DNA from: Hwangdonia seohaensis
GTDB taxonomy: Bacteria > Bacteroidota > Bacteroidia > Flavobacteriales > Flavobacteriaceae
NCBI RefSeq assembly: GCF_031932625.1
Contig: NZ_JAVSCK010000003.1
Coordinates: forward strand, 62,001 to 126,000
Direction of reading: 5' to 3'
Length of the DNA: 64,000 nt
Part shown: in pieces, positions 17,993 to 25,358 of the stretch
How positions within the stretch are numbered: position 1 is the first letter of the stretch
Layout: every line of letters begins with the position of its first letter
The notes under the pieces: model-generated
What the model was told of the DNA's origin: nothing
Seen by the model: only the letters and a program-made list of their open reading frames with translations
Database searches by the model: none
Position numbers and translations under genes: made by a program

Positions 17993-18304
17993 ATGGGAAA
18001 GCTTAAAATAAAAACTGGAGATACTGTAAAGGTAATTGCTGGAGACCACAAAGGGTCTGAAGGCAAGGTGCAAAAGGTATTTATAGCAAAGAACAAAGCG
18101 ATTGTTGAGGGTGTAAACATGGTTAAGAAACATACTAAACCAAGTGCACAAAATCCTCAAGGAGGAATCGTAGAGAAAGAAGCTGCTATTCACATATCCA
18201 ATTTATCGTTGTTAACCTCAAAAGGCGAAACAACAAGAATTGGCTATAGAATGGAAGGCGATAAAAAAGTAAGATTTTCAACAAAATCTAATGAAGTAAT
18301 ATAG
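17993..18304 (+). CDS. rplX: 50S ribosomal protein L24
   Basis: L24 is an assembly-initiator protein with a KOW motif. The 103-aa product starts with KIKTGDTVKVIAGDHKGSEG (KOW) and contains VEGVNMVKKHTKPS and PQGGIVEKEAAIHISN. It overlaps nothing and is 2 nt before rplE. Confidence 0.97.
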   Translation: MGKLKIKTGDTVKVIAGDHKGSEGKVQKVFIAKNKAIVEGVNMVKKHTKPSAQNPQGGIVEKEAAIHISNLSLLTSKGETTRIGYRMEGDKKVRFSTKSNEVI

Positions 18305-18306
18305 TT

Positions 18307-18858
18307 ATGGCATATTCACCAAGACTTAAAGAAGAGTATAAAAGCAGAGTAATTGCAGCTCTTACAGACGAATTTGGATATAAGAATGTAATGCAAGTTC
18401 CTAAACTTACCAAGATAGTAATATCTAAAGGTGTAGGGGCGGCAGTTGCAGACAAAAAGTTAATCGATCACGCTGTGGAAGAATTAACAACTATATCTGG
18501 ACAAAAAGCTATTTCAACATTGTCTAAAAAAGACGTTGCATCGTTTAAATTGCGTAAAGGCATGCCAATTGGGGCAAAAGTAACTTTACGTGGCGAGCGC
18601 ATGTACGAGTTTTTAGATCGATTGGTTACTTCGGCACTTCCACGTGTTAGGGATTTTAACGGAATTAAAGCTACAGGATTTGATGGTAGAGGTAATTACA
18701 ATTTAGGAATTACCGAACAAATTATATTCCCGGAAATCAACATTGATAAAGTGAACAAGATTTCTGGTATGGATATTACATTTGTAACAACCGCAGATAC
18801 CGATAAAGAAGCAAAATCATTATTAACTGAACTAGGGTTACCTTTTCAAAAGAACTAA
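18307..18858 (+). CDS. rplE: 50S ribosomal protein L5
   Basis: L5 (183 aa) binds 5S rRNA in the central protuberance and contacts P-site tRNA. MAYSPRLKEEYKSRV, the segment LTTISGQKAISTLSKK and GMPIGAKVTLRGERMYEFL are typical. rpsN follows after 3 nt. Confidence 0.97.
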   Translation: MAYSPRLKEEYKSRVIAALTDEFGYKNVMQVPKLTKIVISKGVGAAVADKKLIDHAVEELTTISGQKAISTLSKKDVASFKLRKGMPIGAKVTLRGERMYEFLDRLVTSALPRVRDFNGIKATGFDGRGNYNLGITEQIIFPEINIDKVNKISGMDITFVTTADTDKEAKSLLTELGLPFQKN

Positions 18859-18861
18859 GAT

Positions 18862-19131
18862 ATGGCTAAAGAATCAATGAAAGCCCGCGAGGTGAAAAGA
18901 GCAAAAACAGTAGCTAAATATGCCGAAAAACGCAAAGCTTTAAAAGAAGCCGGCGATTACGAAGCATTACAAAAGTTACCTAAAAACGCTTCTCCCGTAC
19001 GTATGCATAACAGATGTAAACTTACTGGAAGACCTAAAGGTTATATGAGAACTTTCGGAGTGTCTCGTGTAACATTCAGAGAATTGGCTAACCAAGGTTT
19101 AATACCAGGTGTTAGAAAAGCAAGTTGGTAA
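18862..19131 (+). CDS. rpsN: 30S ribosomal protein S14, zinc-free long form
   Basis: S14 is a head protein near S3 and S10. The 89-aa product is the long form without the CxxC zinc ribbon: only one Cys is present (HNRCKLTGRPKGYMRTF). The C-terminus RKASW is standard. A 76-nt spacer with a stem-loop separates it from rpsH, although most genes here are packed within 25 nt. Confidence 0.97.
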   Translation: MAKESMKAREVKRAKTVAKYAEKRKALKEAGDYEALQKLPKNASPVRMHNRCKLTGRPKGYMRTFGVSRVTFRELANQGLIPGVRKASW

Positions 19132-19151
19132 AAAAAAAAGAATTATAAATT

Positions 19152-19193
19152 GGTATTAGGTTCAAAGGAAGAGTTCGTTTGAAAACCATTACC
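19152..19193 (+). promoter_or_regulatory. stem-loop leader before rpsH
   Basis: GGTATTAGGTTCAAA (19152-19166) can pair with TTTGAAAACCATTACC (19178-19193) across an 11-nt loop, with a few mismatches. It lies in the only sizable gap between rpsN and rpsH, 14 nt before the rpsH start. Translational control by a ribosomal protein is a guess from position. Confidence 0.4.
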
Positions 19194-19207
19194 GCAAATT
19201 AATAAAT

Positions 19208-19606
19208 ATGTATACAGATCCAATAGCGGATTATCTTACAAGAATTAGAAACGCAGTGCGTGCCAACCATAGGGTTGTTGAGATACCGGCATCTAATTTA
19301 AAGAAAGACATCACTAAAATATTATTCGAACAAGGATATATTTTAAGCTACAAGTTCGACGATTCAACGGTACAGGGCACCATAAAAATAGCGCTTAAGT
19401 ACAACAAAGAAACCAAAGAACCTGTAATTAAGAAATTGCAAAGAATTAGTAAACCAGGTTTACGTAAGTATGCTGGTTCTAACGAGTTACCTAGAATCCT
19501 TAACGGCCTTGGTATTGCCATAGTTTCTACTTCTCACGGAGTAATGACTGGTAAACAAGCCAAAAGAGATAATGTAGGTGGCGAAGTATTGTGTTACGTT
19601 TACTAA
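19208..19606 (+). CDS. rpsH: 30S ribosomal protein S8
   Basis: S8 (132 aa) binds 16S helix 21 and organises the platform. MYTDPIADYLTRIRNA, the RKYAGSNELPRILNGLGIAI segment and the end STSHGVMTGKQAKRDNVGGE are diagnostic. In E. coli S8 represses the spc operon by binding mRNA. Here a stem-loop lies directly before this gene. Confidence 0.97.
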   Translation: MYTDPIADYLTRIRNAVRANHRVVEIPASNLKKDITKILFEQGYILSYKFDDSTVQGTIKIALKYNKETKEPVIKKLQRISKPGLRKYAGSNELPRILNGLGIAIVSTSHGVMTGKQAKRDNVGGEVLCYVY

Positions 19607-19624
19607 TCTAAAAAGAAGAAAAAC

Positions 19625-20167
19625 ATGTCAAGAATAGGTAATAACCCAGTAGTAATTCCAGAAGGCGTTACAGTTGATATAAAAGACGGCGTAGTTACAG
19701 TAAAAGGAAAATTGGGAGAATTAACCCAAAATTTCGATTCTGTAGATATTAAAGTCGAGGATGGTAATGTAATGGTAACACGTTCTTCAGATTCTAAAGA
19801 TCAAAAAGCAAAACATGGTTTATACAGATCATTAATGCACAATATGATTGAAGGTGTATCAAAGGGATGGACAAAAGAACTGGAATTGGTTGGTGTAGGT
19901 TATAGAGCATCAAACCAAGGACAAAAATTGGATTTGGCTTTAGGCTTTTCCCATAATATAGTTTTAGATGTTGCTCCAGAAGTAAAAGTGGAAACTATTT
20001 CTGAAAAAGGAAAAAATCCAATCGTAAAATTAACATCATTCGATAAACAACTTGTTGGTCAAGTAGCCGCAAAAATCCGTGGTTTTAGAAGACCAGAACC
20101 TTATAAAGGAAAAGGAATTAAGTTTGTTGGTGAAGAATTAAGAAGAAAAGCAGGTAAATCAGCTTAA
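19625..20167 (+). CDS. rplF: 50S ribosomal protein L6
   Basis: L6 lies near the factor-binding site and the sarcin-ricin loop. The 180-aa product has MSRIGNNPVVIPEGVTVDI, GVSKGWTKELELVGVGYRA and the C-terminal signature PEPYKGKGIKFVGEELRRKA. Gene order rpsH-rplF-rplR is standard. Confidence 0.97.
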   Translation: MSRIGNNPVVIPEGVTVDIKDGVVTVKGKLGELTQNFDSVDIKVEDGNVMVTRSSDSKDQKAKHGLYRSLMHNMIEGVSKGWTKELELVGVGYRASNQGQKLDLALGFSHNIVLDVAPEVKVETISEKGKNPIVKLTSFDKQLVGQVAAKIRGFRRPEPYKGKGIKFVGEELRRKAGKSA

Positions 20168-20177
20168 TAATTAAGTT

Positions 20178-20534
20178 ATGGCATTAACAAAGAACCAAAG
20201 AAGAACAAGAATAAAAAACAGAATCCGTAAGGTTGTTTCTGGTACAGAAGCAAGACCACGATTAACTGTTTTTAGAAGTAATAAAGAAATTTATGCTCAA
20301 GTTGTCGATGATGTAAATGGTAAAACCATTAGCGCAGCATCTTCAAGAGATAAAGATATTAGTTCTGCAAAAGGAAACAAATCAGAAGTAGCAAACCTAG
20401 TAGGTAAAGCTGTTGCTGAAAAAGCTTTAAAAGCAGGCGTTGAAACTATTGCTTTCGATAGAGGTGGATATTTATACCACGGTAGAGTAAAATCATTAGC
20501 CGAAGGCGCTAGAGAAGCAGGACTTAAATTCTAA
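20178..20534 (+). CDS. rplR: 50S ribosomal protein L18
   Basis: L18 (118 aa) binds 5S rRNA with L5. It shows RRTRIKNRIRKVVSGTEARP, then PRLTVFRSNKEIYAQVVDD and the C-terminal FDRGGYLYHGRVKSLAEGAR. It is 6 nt before rpsE. Confidence 0.97.
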   Translation: MALTKNQRRTRIKNRIRKVVSGTEARPRLTVFRSNKEIYAQVVDDVNGKTISAASSRDKDISSAKGNKSEVANLVGKAVAEKALKAGVETIAFDRGGYLYHGRVKSLAEGAREAGLKF

Positions 20535-20540
20535 GAAATT

Positions 20541-21065
20541 ATGTTTAAAAAATATAAAAGTGCAGAATTAGTAAAACCAGGTGGATTAGATCTTAAAGAT
20601 CGTTTGGTTGGTGTACAAAGAGTTACAAAAGTAACTAAAGGTGGTAGAGCATTTGGTTTTTCGGCAATCGTTGTGGTTGGTGATGAAGCTGGTGTTGTAG
20701 GACAAGGTTTAGGAAAATCTAAAGACGTTGCTAGTGCAATTGCAAAAGCTGTTGAAGATGCCAAGAAAAACCTAGTGCGCATTCCTATTATAAAAGGAAC
20801 ATTGCCACACGAACAAAAAGGTAAATACGGTGGTGCAAGAGTAAACATTATTCCTGCTGCTCCCGGTACCGGAGTTATTGCTGGTGGAGCAGTGAGAACG
20901 GTTTTAGAGGCTGTTGGTGTACACGATGTATTATCAAAATCCCAAGGCTCTTCAAACCCTCATAACGTGGTTAAAGCAACCTTTGATGCTTTATTGCAAT
21001 TAAGAGATGCCAACGCCATAGCAAGAGATAGAGGAATTACACTTGAACAAGTTTTTAACGCTTAA
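20541..21065 (+). CDS. rpsE: 30S ribosomal protein S5
   Basis: S5 (174 aa) affects decoding accuracy and mRNA unwinding at the entry tunnel. The double-stranded-RNA-binding-like N-domain contains VTKVTKGGRAFGFSAIVVVG and the C-domain contains the conserved AAPGTGVIAGGAVRTVLEAV. The next gene, rpmD, is unusually far (110 nt) because of an inserted heptamer-repeat element. Confidence 0.97.
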   Translation: MFKKYKSAELVKPGGLDLKDRLVGVQRVTKVTKGGRAFGFSAIVVVGDEAGVVGQGLGKSKDVASAIAKAVEDAKKNLVRIPIIKGTLPHEQKGKYGGARVNIIPAAPGTGVIAGGAVRTVLEAVGVHDVLSKSQGSSNPHNVVKATFDALLQLRDANAIARDRGITLEQVFNA

Positions 21066-21070
21066 AATTG

Positions 21071-21170
21071 TTAAGACGTTAGTCTTTAGAGATTAGACGA
21101 TAAATTATTAAAATATAAAATTTTACTTTTTAGAGTTCTAACGACTAAAAACTAACAACTAAAAACTAGA
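21071..21170. repeat. two-armed heptamer inverted repeat before rpmD
   Basis: The left arm is in 7-bp register from 21071: ttaagac, gttagtc, tttagag, attagac, gataaat. The right arm is in register from 21136: ttctaac, gactaaa, aactaac, aactaaa, aactaga. The arms are largely complementary (GTTAGTCTTTAG against CTAAAAACTAAC, 11 of 12) around a 30-nt A/T loop. A near copy precedes rpsK at 24011-24104. Confidence 0.7.
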
Positions 21171-21175
21171 AAAAA

Positions 21176-21355
21176 ATGGCAAAAATTAAAGTAACAAAAG
21201 TTAAAAGCGCAATCAATCGTACGCAAAGACAAAAAAGAACTTTAGAAGCTCTGGGTCTTAAAAAGATTGGTCAAGTAAAAGAGCACGAAGCTACACCTAA
21301 CATATTAGGTATGGTTGCTAAAGTTTCACATTTAGTTTCTGTTGAAGAAGCTTAA
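21176..21355 (+). CDS. rpmD: 50S ribosomal protein L30
   Basis: Read directly from the sequence: a 59-residue protein starting MAKIKVTKVKSAINRTQRQK, with TLEALGLKKIGQ and the end VAKVSHLVSVEEA. These are the L30 ferredoxin-like fold motifs. It sits between rpsE and rplO as in all spc operons. The start has an A-rich upstream stretch and follows the heptamer element by 5 nt. rplO starts 16 nt downstream. Confidence 0.97.
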   Translation: MAKIKVTKVKSAINRTQRQKRTLEALGLKKIGQVKEHEATPNILGMVAKVSHLVSVEEA

Positions 21356-21371
21356 AAATATAAACTGAAAA

Positions 21372-21824
21372 ATGGATTTAAGTAATTTAAAACCTGCAGA
21401 AGGTTCAGTAAAAAACCAAGGAAAACGAGTAGGTCGCGGACAAGGTTCTGGTAAAGGTGGTACGGCAACCCGTGGTCACAAAGGAGCTAAGTCGCGTTCT
21501 GGTTATTCTAAGAAACTAGGATTTGAAGGTGGGCAAATGCCACTTCAAAGACGTGTGCCTAAATTTGGTTTTACTAACATTAACCGCGTGGAGTACCAAG
21601 GTATCAATTTAGATACGTTGCAACAATTGGTTGATGATAAGAAAATAAAAGATACCGTAGATTTTGAAACGCTATTTGCTAACCGTTTAGCTGGAAAGAA
21701 CGATCTAGTTAAAATTATGGGCCGTGGCGAATTAAAAGCAAAATTAAAAGTATCTGCTCATAAGTTTACTGCTTCAGCAAAAGCTGCTATTGAAGCTGCA
21801 GGCGGAGAAGCTGTAACATTATAA
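21372..21824 (+). CDS. rplO: 50S ribosomal protein L15
   Basis: L15 (150 aa) is a late assembly protein of the large subunit. The Gly/Arg/Lys-rich N-terminus (GKRVGRGQGSGKGGTATRGH) and the segment GFEGGQMPLQRRVPKFGF are diagnostic. It is 15 nt before secY. Confidence 0.97.
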   Translation: MDLSNLKPAEGSVKNQGKRVGRGQGSGKGGTATRGHKGAKSRSGYSKKLGFEGGQMPLQRRVPKFGFTNINRVEYQGINLDTLQQLVDDKKIKDTVDFETLFANRLAGKNDLVKIMGRGELKAKLKVSAHKFTASAKAAIEAAGGEAVTL

Positions 21825-21839
21825 TATTTTATTATAAGT

Positions 21840-23186
21840 ATGAAATTTATAGAATCAATAAAAAATGTTTGGAAAATAGAGGAACTAAGAAACCGGATCA
21901 TAGTTACGCTGGGTCTGTTATTAGTTTATCGTTTTGGTGCACAAGTGGTTTTACCAGGTATTGACGCTAGCCAATTAGGAGGTTTAGCCGATTCAGCCGA
22001 TGGTGGTTTATTAGGTTTACTTAATGCCTTTACCGGTGGAGCTTTTGCTAATGCCTCGGTATTTGCGTTGGGTATCATGCCATATATTTCTGCTTCTATT
22101 GTGGTACAATTAATGGGTATTGCCATTCCTTACCTTCAAAAATTACAGAAAGAAGGCGCTAGTGGACAAAAGAAAATAACTCAGATTACACGTTGGTTAA
22201 CCATCGCCATCTGTTTATTGCAAGCACCAGGATACTTAGCTGCTTTACCTCAGTTGGGCATTCCACCAAGTGCATTTTTACTAGGCACTGGCTTTTTGTT
22301 CTATTTCTCATCGGTTACTATTTTGGTAACAGGTTGTATTTTTGCGATGTGGTTAGGTGAAAAAATTACCGATAAAGGTATTGGTAATGGTATTTCATTA
22401 TTAATCATGGTAGGTATTATCGCTACATTACCACAGTCGTTTATACAAAATGCAGCAACTAGATTAGAAGGTAATAACGTGATGTTAATTCTTTTTGAAT
22501 TGGTAATTTGGTTTGTAATTATTTTAGCTTCAATTATGTTGGTAATGGGCGTTAGAAGAATTGCAGTACAATACGCAAGACGTACAGCATCTGGTGGTTA
22601 CGAGAAAAGTGCCATGGCAGGTTCAAGACAATACATTCCATTAAAGCTTAACGCTTCTGGGGTAATGCCAATTATATTTGCACAAGCTATTATGTTTGTA
22701 CCGAGTTGGATTGGAGGCTCAGCCTTGTTAAAAGACTCAACGGTTGGCGCTTGGATGCAAGCAAATTATTCCGATTTATTTGGATTTTGGTACAACGTAA
22801 CTTTTGCATTGTTGATTATTGTATTTACTTATTTTTATACGGCAATCACGGTACCAACCAATAAAATGGCAGACGATCTAAAACGTAGTGGTGGTTTTAT
22901 ACCTGGTATTCGTCCCGGTTCTGAAACCTCAGAATACCTCGATAAAATCATGTCTCAAATTACCTTACCAGGTTCTATATTTTTAGCGCTTATTGCTGTT
23001 TTTCCAGCATTTATAGTTAAGCTTATGGGCGTAAGTCAAGGTTGGGCATTGTTTTTTGGAGGAACATCACTATTAATTATGGTTGGTGTAGCAATTGATA
23101 CCATGCAACAGATAAATTCTTATCTGTTAAATAGGCATTATGATGGCTTGATGAAAACAGGTAAAAATAGAAAAGCGGTAGCTTAA
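21840..23186 (+). CDS. secY: preprotein translocase subunit SecY
   Basis: SecY is the protein-conducting channel of the inner membrane, working with SecE, SecG and SecA. The 448-aa protein has ten hydrophobic helices. The first (RNRIIVTLGLLLVYRFGAQV) is followed by the plug region, and the conserved cytoplasmic loop carries GSRQYIPLKLNASGVMPIIF. The C-terminal loop IPGIRPGSETSEYLDKI contacts the ribosome and SecA. Position after rplO is standard. infA follows by 11 nt with no adk or map between them. Confidence 0.98.
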   Translation: MKFIESIKNVWKIEELRNRIIVTLGLLLVYRFGAQVVLPGIDASQLGGLADSADGGLLGLLNAFTGGAFANASVFALGIMPYISASIVVQLMGIAIPYLQKLQKEGASGQKKITQITRWLTIAICLLQAPGYLAALPQLGIPPSAFLLGTGFLFYFSSVTILVTGCIFAMWLGEKITDKGIGNGISLLIMVGIIATLPQSFIQNAATRLEGNNVMLILFELVIWFVIILASIMLVMGVRRIAVQYARRTASGGYEKSAMAGSRQYIPLKLNASGVMPIIFAQAIMFVPSWIGGSALLKDSTVGAWMQANYSDLFGFWYNVTFALLIIVFTYFYTAITVPTNKMADDLKRSGGFIPGIRPGSETSEYLDKIMSQITLPGSIFLALIAVFPAFIVKLMGVSQGWALFFGGTSLLIMVGVAIDTMQQINSYLLNRHYDGLMKTGKNRKAVA

Positions 23187-23197
23187 TATTATAAACT

Positions 23198-23413
23198 ATG
23201 GCAAAACAAGCAGCAATAGAACAAGACGGAACCATTATTGAAGCATTATCAAATGCGATGTTTCGTGTAGAATTAGAAAACGGTCACATAGTGACAGCAC
23301 ATATTTCTGGTAAAATGCGTATGCATTACATTAAATTATTGCCAGGAGATAAGGTTAAATTAGAAATGAGTCCTTACGATTTAACGAAGGCTCGAATAAC
23401 TTATAGATATTAA
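23198..23413 (+). CDS. infA: translation initiation factor IF-1
   Basis: IF-1 is an OB-fold protein that occupies the A site during initiation. The 71-aa product contains GTIIEALSNAMFRVELENGH, then GKMRMHYIKLLPGDKVKLEM and the end LTKARITYRY. The stop is followed at once by an inverted pair of heptamer arrays. Confidence 0.97.
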   Translation: MAKQAAIEQDGTIIEALSNAMFRVELENGHIVTAHISGKMRMHYIKLLPGDKVKLEMSPYDLTKARITYRY

Positions 23414-23499
23414 AAGTTCAAAGTTCAAAGTTAGAAATTCAAAGTTTAAAGTTAAACTGAACTTGAATTTTGAATCTTGAATATTGAACCTTGAATTTA
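23413..23499. repeat. inverted heptamer arrays between infA and rpmJ
   Basis: Left array, six units from 23413: aaagttc, aaagttc, aaagtta, gaaattc, aaagttt, aaagtta. Right array, six units from 23458: tgaactt, gaatttt, gaatctt, gaatatt, gaacctt, gaattta. The right-hand words are close to the reverse complement of the left-hand words, so the 87 nt can fold into one long imperfect hairpin with a loop of a few nucleotides. Confidence 0.75.
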
Positions 23500-23512
23500 A
23501 AACTGAATAAAG

Positions 23513-23629
23513 ATGAAAGTAAGAGCATCAGTTAAAAAAAGAAGTGCAGATTGTAAAATCGTGCGCAGAAAAGGTAGACTTTACGTAATTAACAAAAAGA
23601 ATCCTAGATTCAAACAAAGACAAGGATAA
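23513..23629 (+). CDS. rpmJ: 50S ribosomal protein L36, zinc-free form
   Basis: Read directly: 38 codons beginning MKVRASVKKRSADCKIVRRK and ending PRFKQRQG. The family normally has a zinc site of three Cys and one His. Here only Cys14 remains: position 11 is Ser, the third Cys is missing and the His is replaced by Phe32. It is therefore a C-minus paralogue type that needs no zinc. It is 3 nt before rpsM. Confidence 0.96.
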   Translation: MKVRASVKKRSADCKIVRRKGRLYVINKKNPRFKQRQG

Positions 23630-23632
23630 GCT

Positions 23633-24007
23633 ATGGCAAGAATTGCAGGTGTAGACATACCAAAAAACAAAAGAGGAGTTATCTCTTTAACTTATATCTA
23701 CGGAGTAGGTAGAAGTAGAGCAAAAGAAATTTTAGCTGAAGCTAAAGTTGATGAAAGTATTAAAGTTCAAGATTGGACAGACGATCAAATAGCGGGCATT
23801 CGTGAAGCTGTTGGAGCATTTACCATTGAAGGTGAATTACGTTCTGAAACACAATTAAACATTAAGCGATTAATGGATATTGGATGTTACAGAGGTATTC
23901 GTCACAGATCTAGTCTTCCGTTAAGAGGGCAACGTACTAAAAACAACTCCAGAACAAGAAAAGGTAGAAGAAAAACAGTTGCCAACAAAAAGAAAGCAAC
24001 TAAATAA
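23633..24007 (+). CDS. rpsM: 30S ribosomal protein S13
   Basis: S13 (124 aa) forms head-to-50S bridges and contacts P-site tRNA. It starts MARIAGVDIPKNKRGVISLT and has the helix-two-turn-helix segment and the basic signature RHRSSLPLRGQRTKNNSRTR. rpsK is 102 nt away because of a heptamer element. Confidence 0.97.
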   Translation: MARIAGVDIPKNKRGVISLTYIYGVGRSRAKEILAEAKVDESIKVQDWTDDQIAGIREAVGAFTIEGELRSETQLNIKRLMDIGCYRGIRHRSSLPLRGQRTKNNSRTRKGRRKTVANKKKATK

Positions 24008-24010
24008 TTA

Positions 24011-24104
24011 ATTAGTCTTTAGTATTTAGACGTTGGAAGGAATCTGTTTGAAATTTAAAAGGTTTAGGATTCTAGCGACTATCAACTAATAACTGAGAAC
24101 TAAA
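24011..24104. repeat. two-armed heptamer inverted repeat before rpsK
   Basis: Left arm from 24011: attagtc, tttagta, tttagac, gttggaa. Right arm from 24070: ttctagc, gactatc, aactaat, aactgag, aactaaa. It has the same words, order and loop size (31 nt) as the element before rpmD (21071-21170), so the two are copies of one element. It ends 5 nt before the rpsK start. Confidence 0.7.
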
Positions 24105-24109
24105 ACAAT

Positions 24110-24493
24110 ATGGCAAAAACAAGCACAAAAAAACGTAAAGTTATTGTAGATGCTGTTGGAGAAGCTCACGTAACCGCTTCTTTTAACAACATCATTATTT
24201 CACTTACCAACAAAAAAGGCGACGTAATTTCATGGTCGTCTGCGGGTAAAATGGGATTTAGAGGTTCAAAAAAGAACACACCTTACGCTGCACAATTAGC
24301 CGCTGAAGATGCTGCTGCAGTAGCGTTAGAGGCTGGATTAAAGAAAGTAAAAGTATACGTAAAAGGACCAGGAAACGGTAGGGAATCTGCTATCCGTTCT
24401 ATCCACAACGCAGGTATCGAAGTAACAGAAATTATTGATGTTACACCATTACCGCACAATGGTTGTCGTCCTCCAAAACGTAGAAGGGTTTAA
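24110..24493 (+). CDS. rpsK: 30S ribosomal protein S11
   Basis: S11 (127 aa) is a platform protein near the E-site codon. It has GEAHVTASFNNIIISLTNKK, the conserved KGPGNGRESAIRSI and the C-terminus THDV-like region ending NGCRPPKRRRV. Its stop is followed by a strong terminator-type hairpin, so it probably ends the S10-spc transcript. Confidence 0.97.
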   Translation: MAKTSTKKRKVIVDAVGEAHVTASFNNIIISLTNKKGDVISWSSAGKMGFRGSKKNTPYAAQLAAEDAAAVALEAGLKKVKVYVKGPGNGRESAIRSIHNAGIEVTEIIDVTPLPHNGCRPPKRRRV

Positions 24494-24496
24494 TAG

Positions 24497-24524
24497 TTCT
24501 AAATTCAGAATTTTGAATTTAAAA
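24497..24524. repeat. 7-bp-period repeat after rpsK
   Basis: Four units in register: ttctaaa, ttcagaa, ttttgaa, tttaaaa. They lie just before the hairpin at 24525. The run is short and AT-rich, so confidence is modest. Confidence 0.45.
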
Positions 24525-24563
24525 ATTAATGCCATTAGAAACTCTAATGGTGTTAATTTTTTG
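24525..24563 (+). terminator. intrinsic terminator between rpsK and rpsD
   Basis: The arms 24525-24539 (ATTAATGCCATTAGA) and 24543-24557 (TCTAATGGTGTTAAT) pair over 15 positions, two of them G-T wobbles, with a 3-nt loop. A T run follows to 24562. Together with the -7 box at 24566 it marks a transcription break inside the ribosomal cluster. Confidence 0.78.
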
Positions 24564-24565
24564 CA

Positions 24566-24573
24566 TACATTTG
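24566..24573 (+). promoter_or_regulatory. -7 box for the rpsD-rpoA-rplQ unit
   Basis: TAcaTTTG is an exact consensus match immediately after the terminator. The upstream element would overlap the terminator stem, and a TTTG at the usual spacing is not seen. The leader to rpsD would be about 100 nt. Confidence 0.5.
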
Positions 24574-24618
24574 CAAACTGAAAAAAAATAATAATCAAGT
24601 ATCAATCAAGAGATAAAA

Positions 24619-24659
24619 TGATTATCGAAGGATAAGATTAAGACCTTAATTCATAATCA
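24619..24659 (+). promoter_or_regulatory. leader hairpin before rpsD
   Basis: TGATTAT (24619-24625) pairs with ATAATCA (24653-24659). Inside it, AAGG (24628-24631) can pair with CCTT (24644-24647). It ends 19 nt before the S4 start. In E. coli S4 represses its own operon through a folded leader; a similar role here is only inferred. Confidence 0.4.
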
Positions 24660-24678
24660 CTCTTAAAAACAATTTAAA

Positions 24679-25284
24679 ATGGCAAGATATACTGGTCCTA
24701 AAACTAAAATAGCCCGAAAGTTCGGTGAAGCTATTTTTGGAGAAGATAAATCTTTCGAGAAAAGAAATTATCCTCCAGGTCAACACGGAAACGCAAGACG
24801 TCGTGGAAAAAAATCTGAATACGCAATCCAGTTAATGGAAAAACAAAAAGCTAAATATACCTATGGTATTTTAGAGCGTCAATTTAGAGGTTTGTTTAAA
24901 AAAGCAAGAGCAGCACAAGGCATTACAGGTGAGGTTTTATTACAACTTTGCGAGTCTAGATTAGACAATGTAGTTTACAGAATGGGAATTTCTCCTTCTA
25001 GAAGTGGTGCAAGACAATTGGTATCTCACAGACACATTACGGTAAACGGCGAGTTGGTAAACATACCTTCTTACCAATTAAAAGCCGGTGATGTAGTTGC
25101 TGTAAGGGAAAAATCAAAATCACTTGATGCTATTGAAAGATCGCTTTCAAACTCAAGTGCCGTTTACGAATGGATTACCTGGAACAACGAAACTAAATCT
25201 GGAACATACGTTTCTGTTCCTGCTAGAATCCAAATCCCGGAAAACATAAACGAACAATTCATCGTAGAATTATATTCTAAATAA
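24679..25284 (+). CDS. rpsD: 30S ribosomal protein S4
   Basis: S4 nucleates assembly of the 5' domain of 16S rRNA. The 201-aa protein is the zinc-free form: no N-terminal Cys cluster, with MARYTGPKTKIARKFGEAIF and YPPGQHG instead. The S4 RNA-binding domain is seen at about residues 92-150 (ESRLDNVVYRMGISPSRSGA, then VSHRHITVNG). It begins a separate unit with rpoA and rplQ after a terminator and a new promoter box. Confidence 0.97.
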   Translation: MARYTGPKTKIARKFGEAIFGEDKSFEKRNYPPGQHGNARRRGKKSEYAIQLMEKQKAKYTYGILERQFRGLFKKARAAQGITGEVLLQLCESRLDNVVYRMGISPSRSGARQLVSHRHITVNGELVNIPSYQLKAGDVVAVREKSKSLDAIERSLSNSSAVYEWITWNNETKSGTYVSVPARIQIPENINEQFIVELYSK

Positions 25285-25301
25285 TAAATTAATCACATTG
25301 G

Positions 25302-25358
25302 TATTTGGCCAAAGGGTTTATTAGTCTTCTTCAAACTTATAAACCGCGCAACCAAATA
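25302..25358 (+). promoter_or_regulatory. nested stem-loop leader before rpoA
   Basis: Outer stem TATTTGG (25302-25308) with CCAAATA (25352-25358), and inner stem GGTTTAT (25315-25321) with ATAAACC (25339-25345), separated by a symmetrical 6-nt internal loop. All 14 pairs are Watson-Crick. It lies between rpsD and the true rpoA start. The structure is seen; a regulatory role is inferred. Confidence 0.5.
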
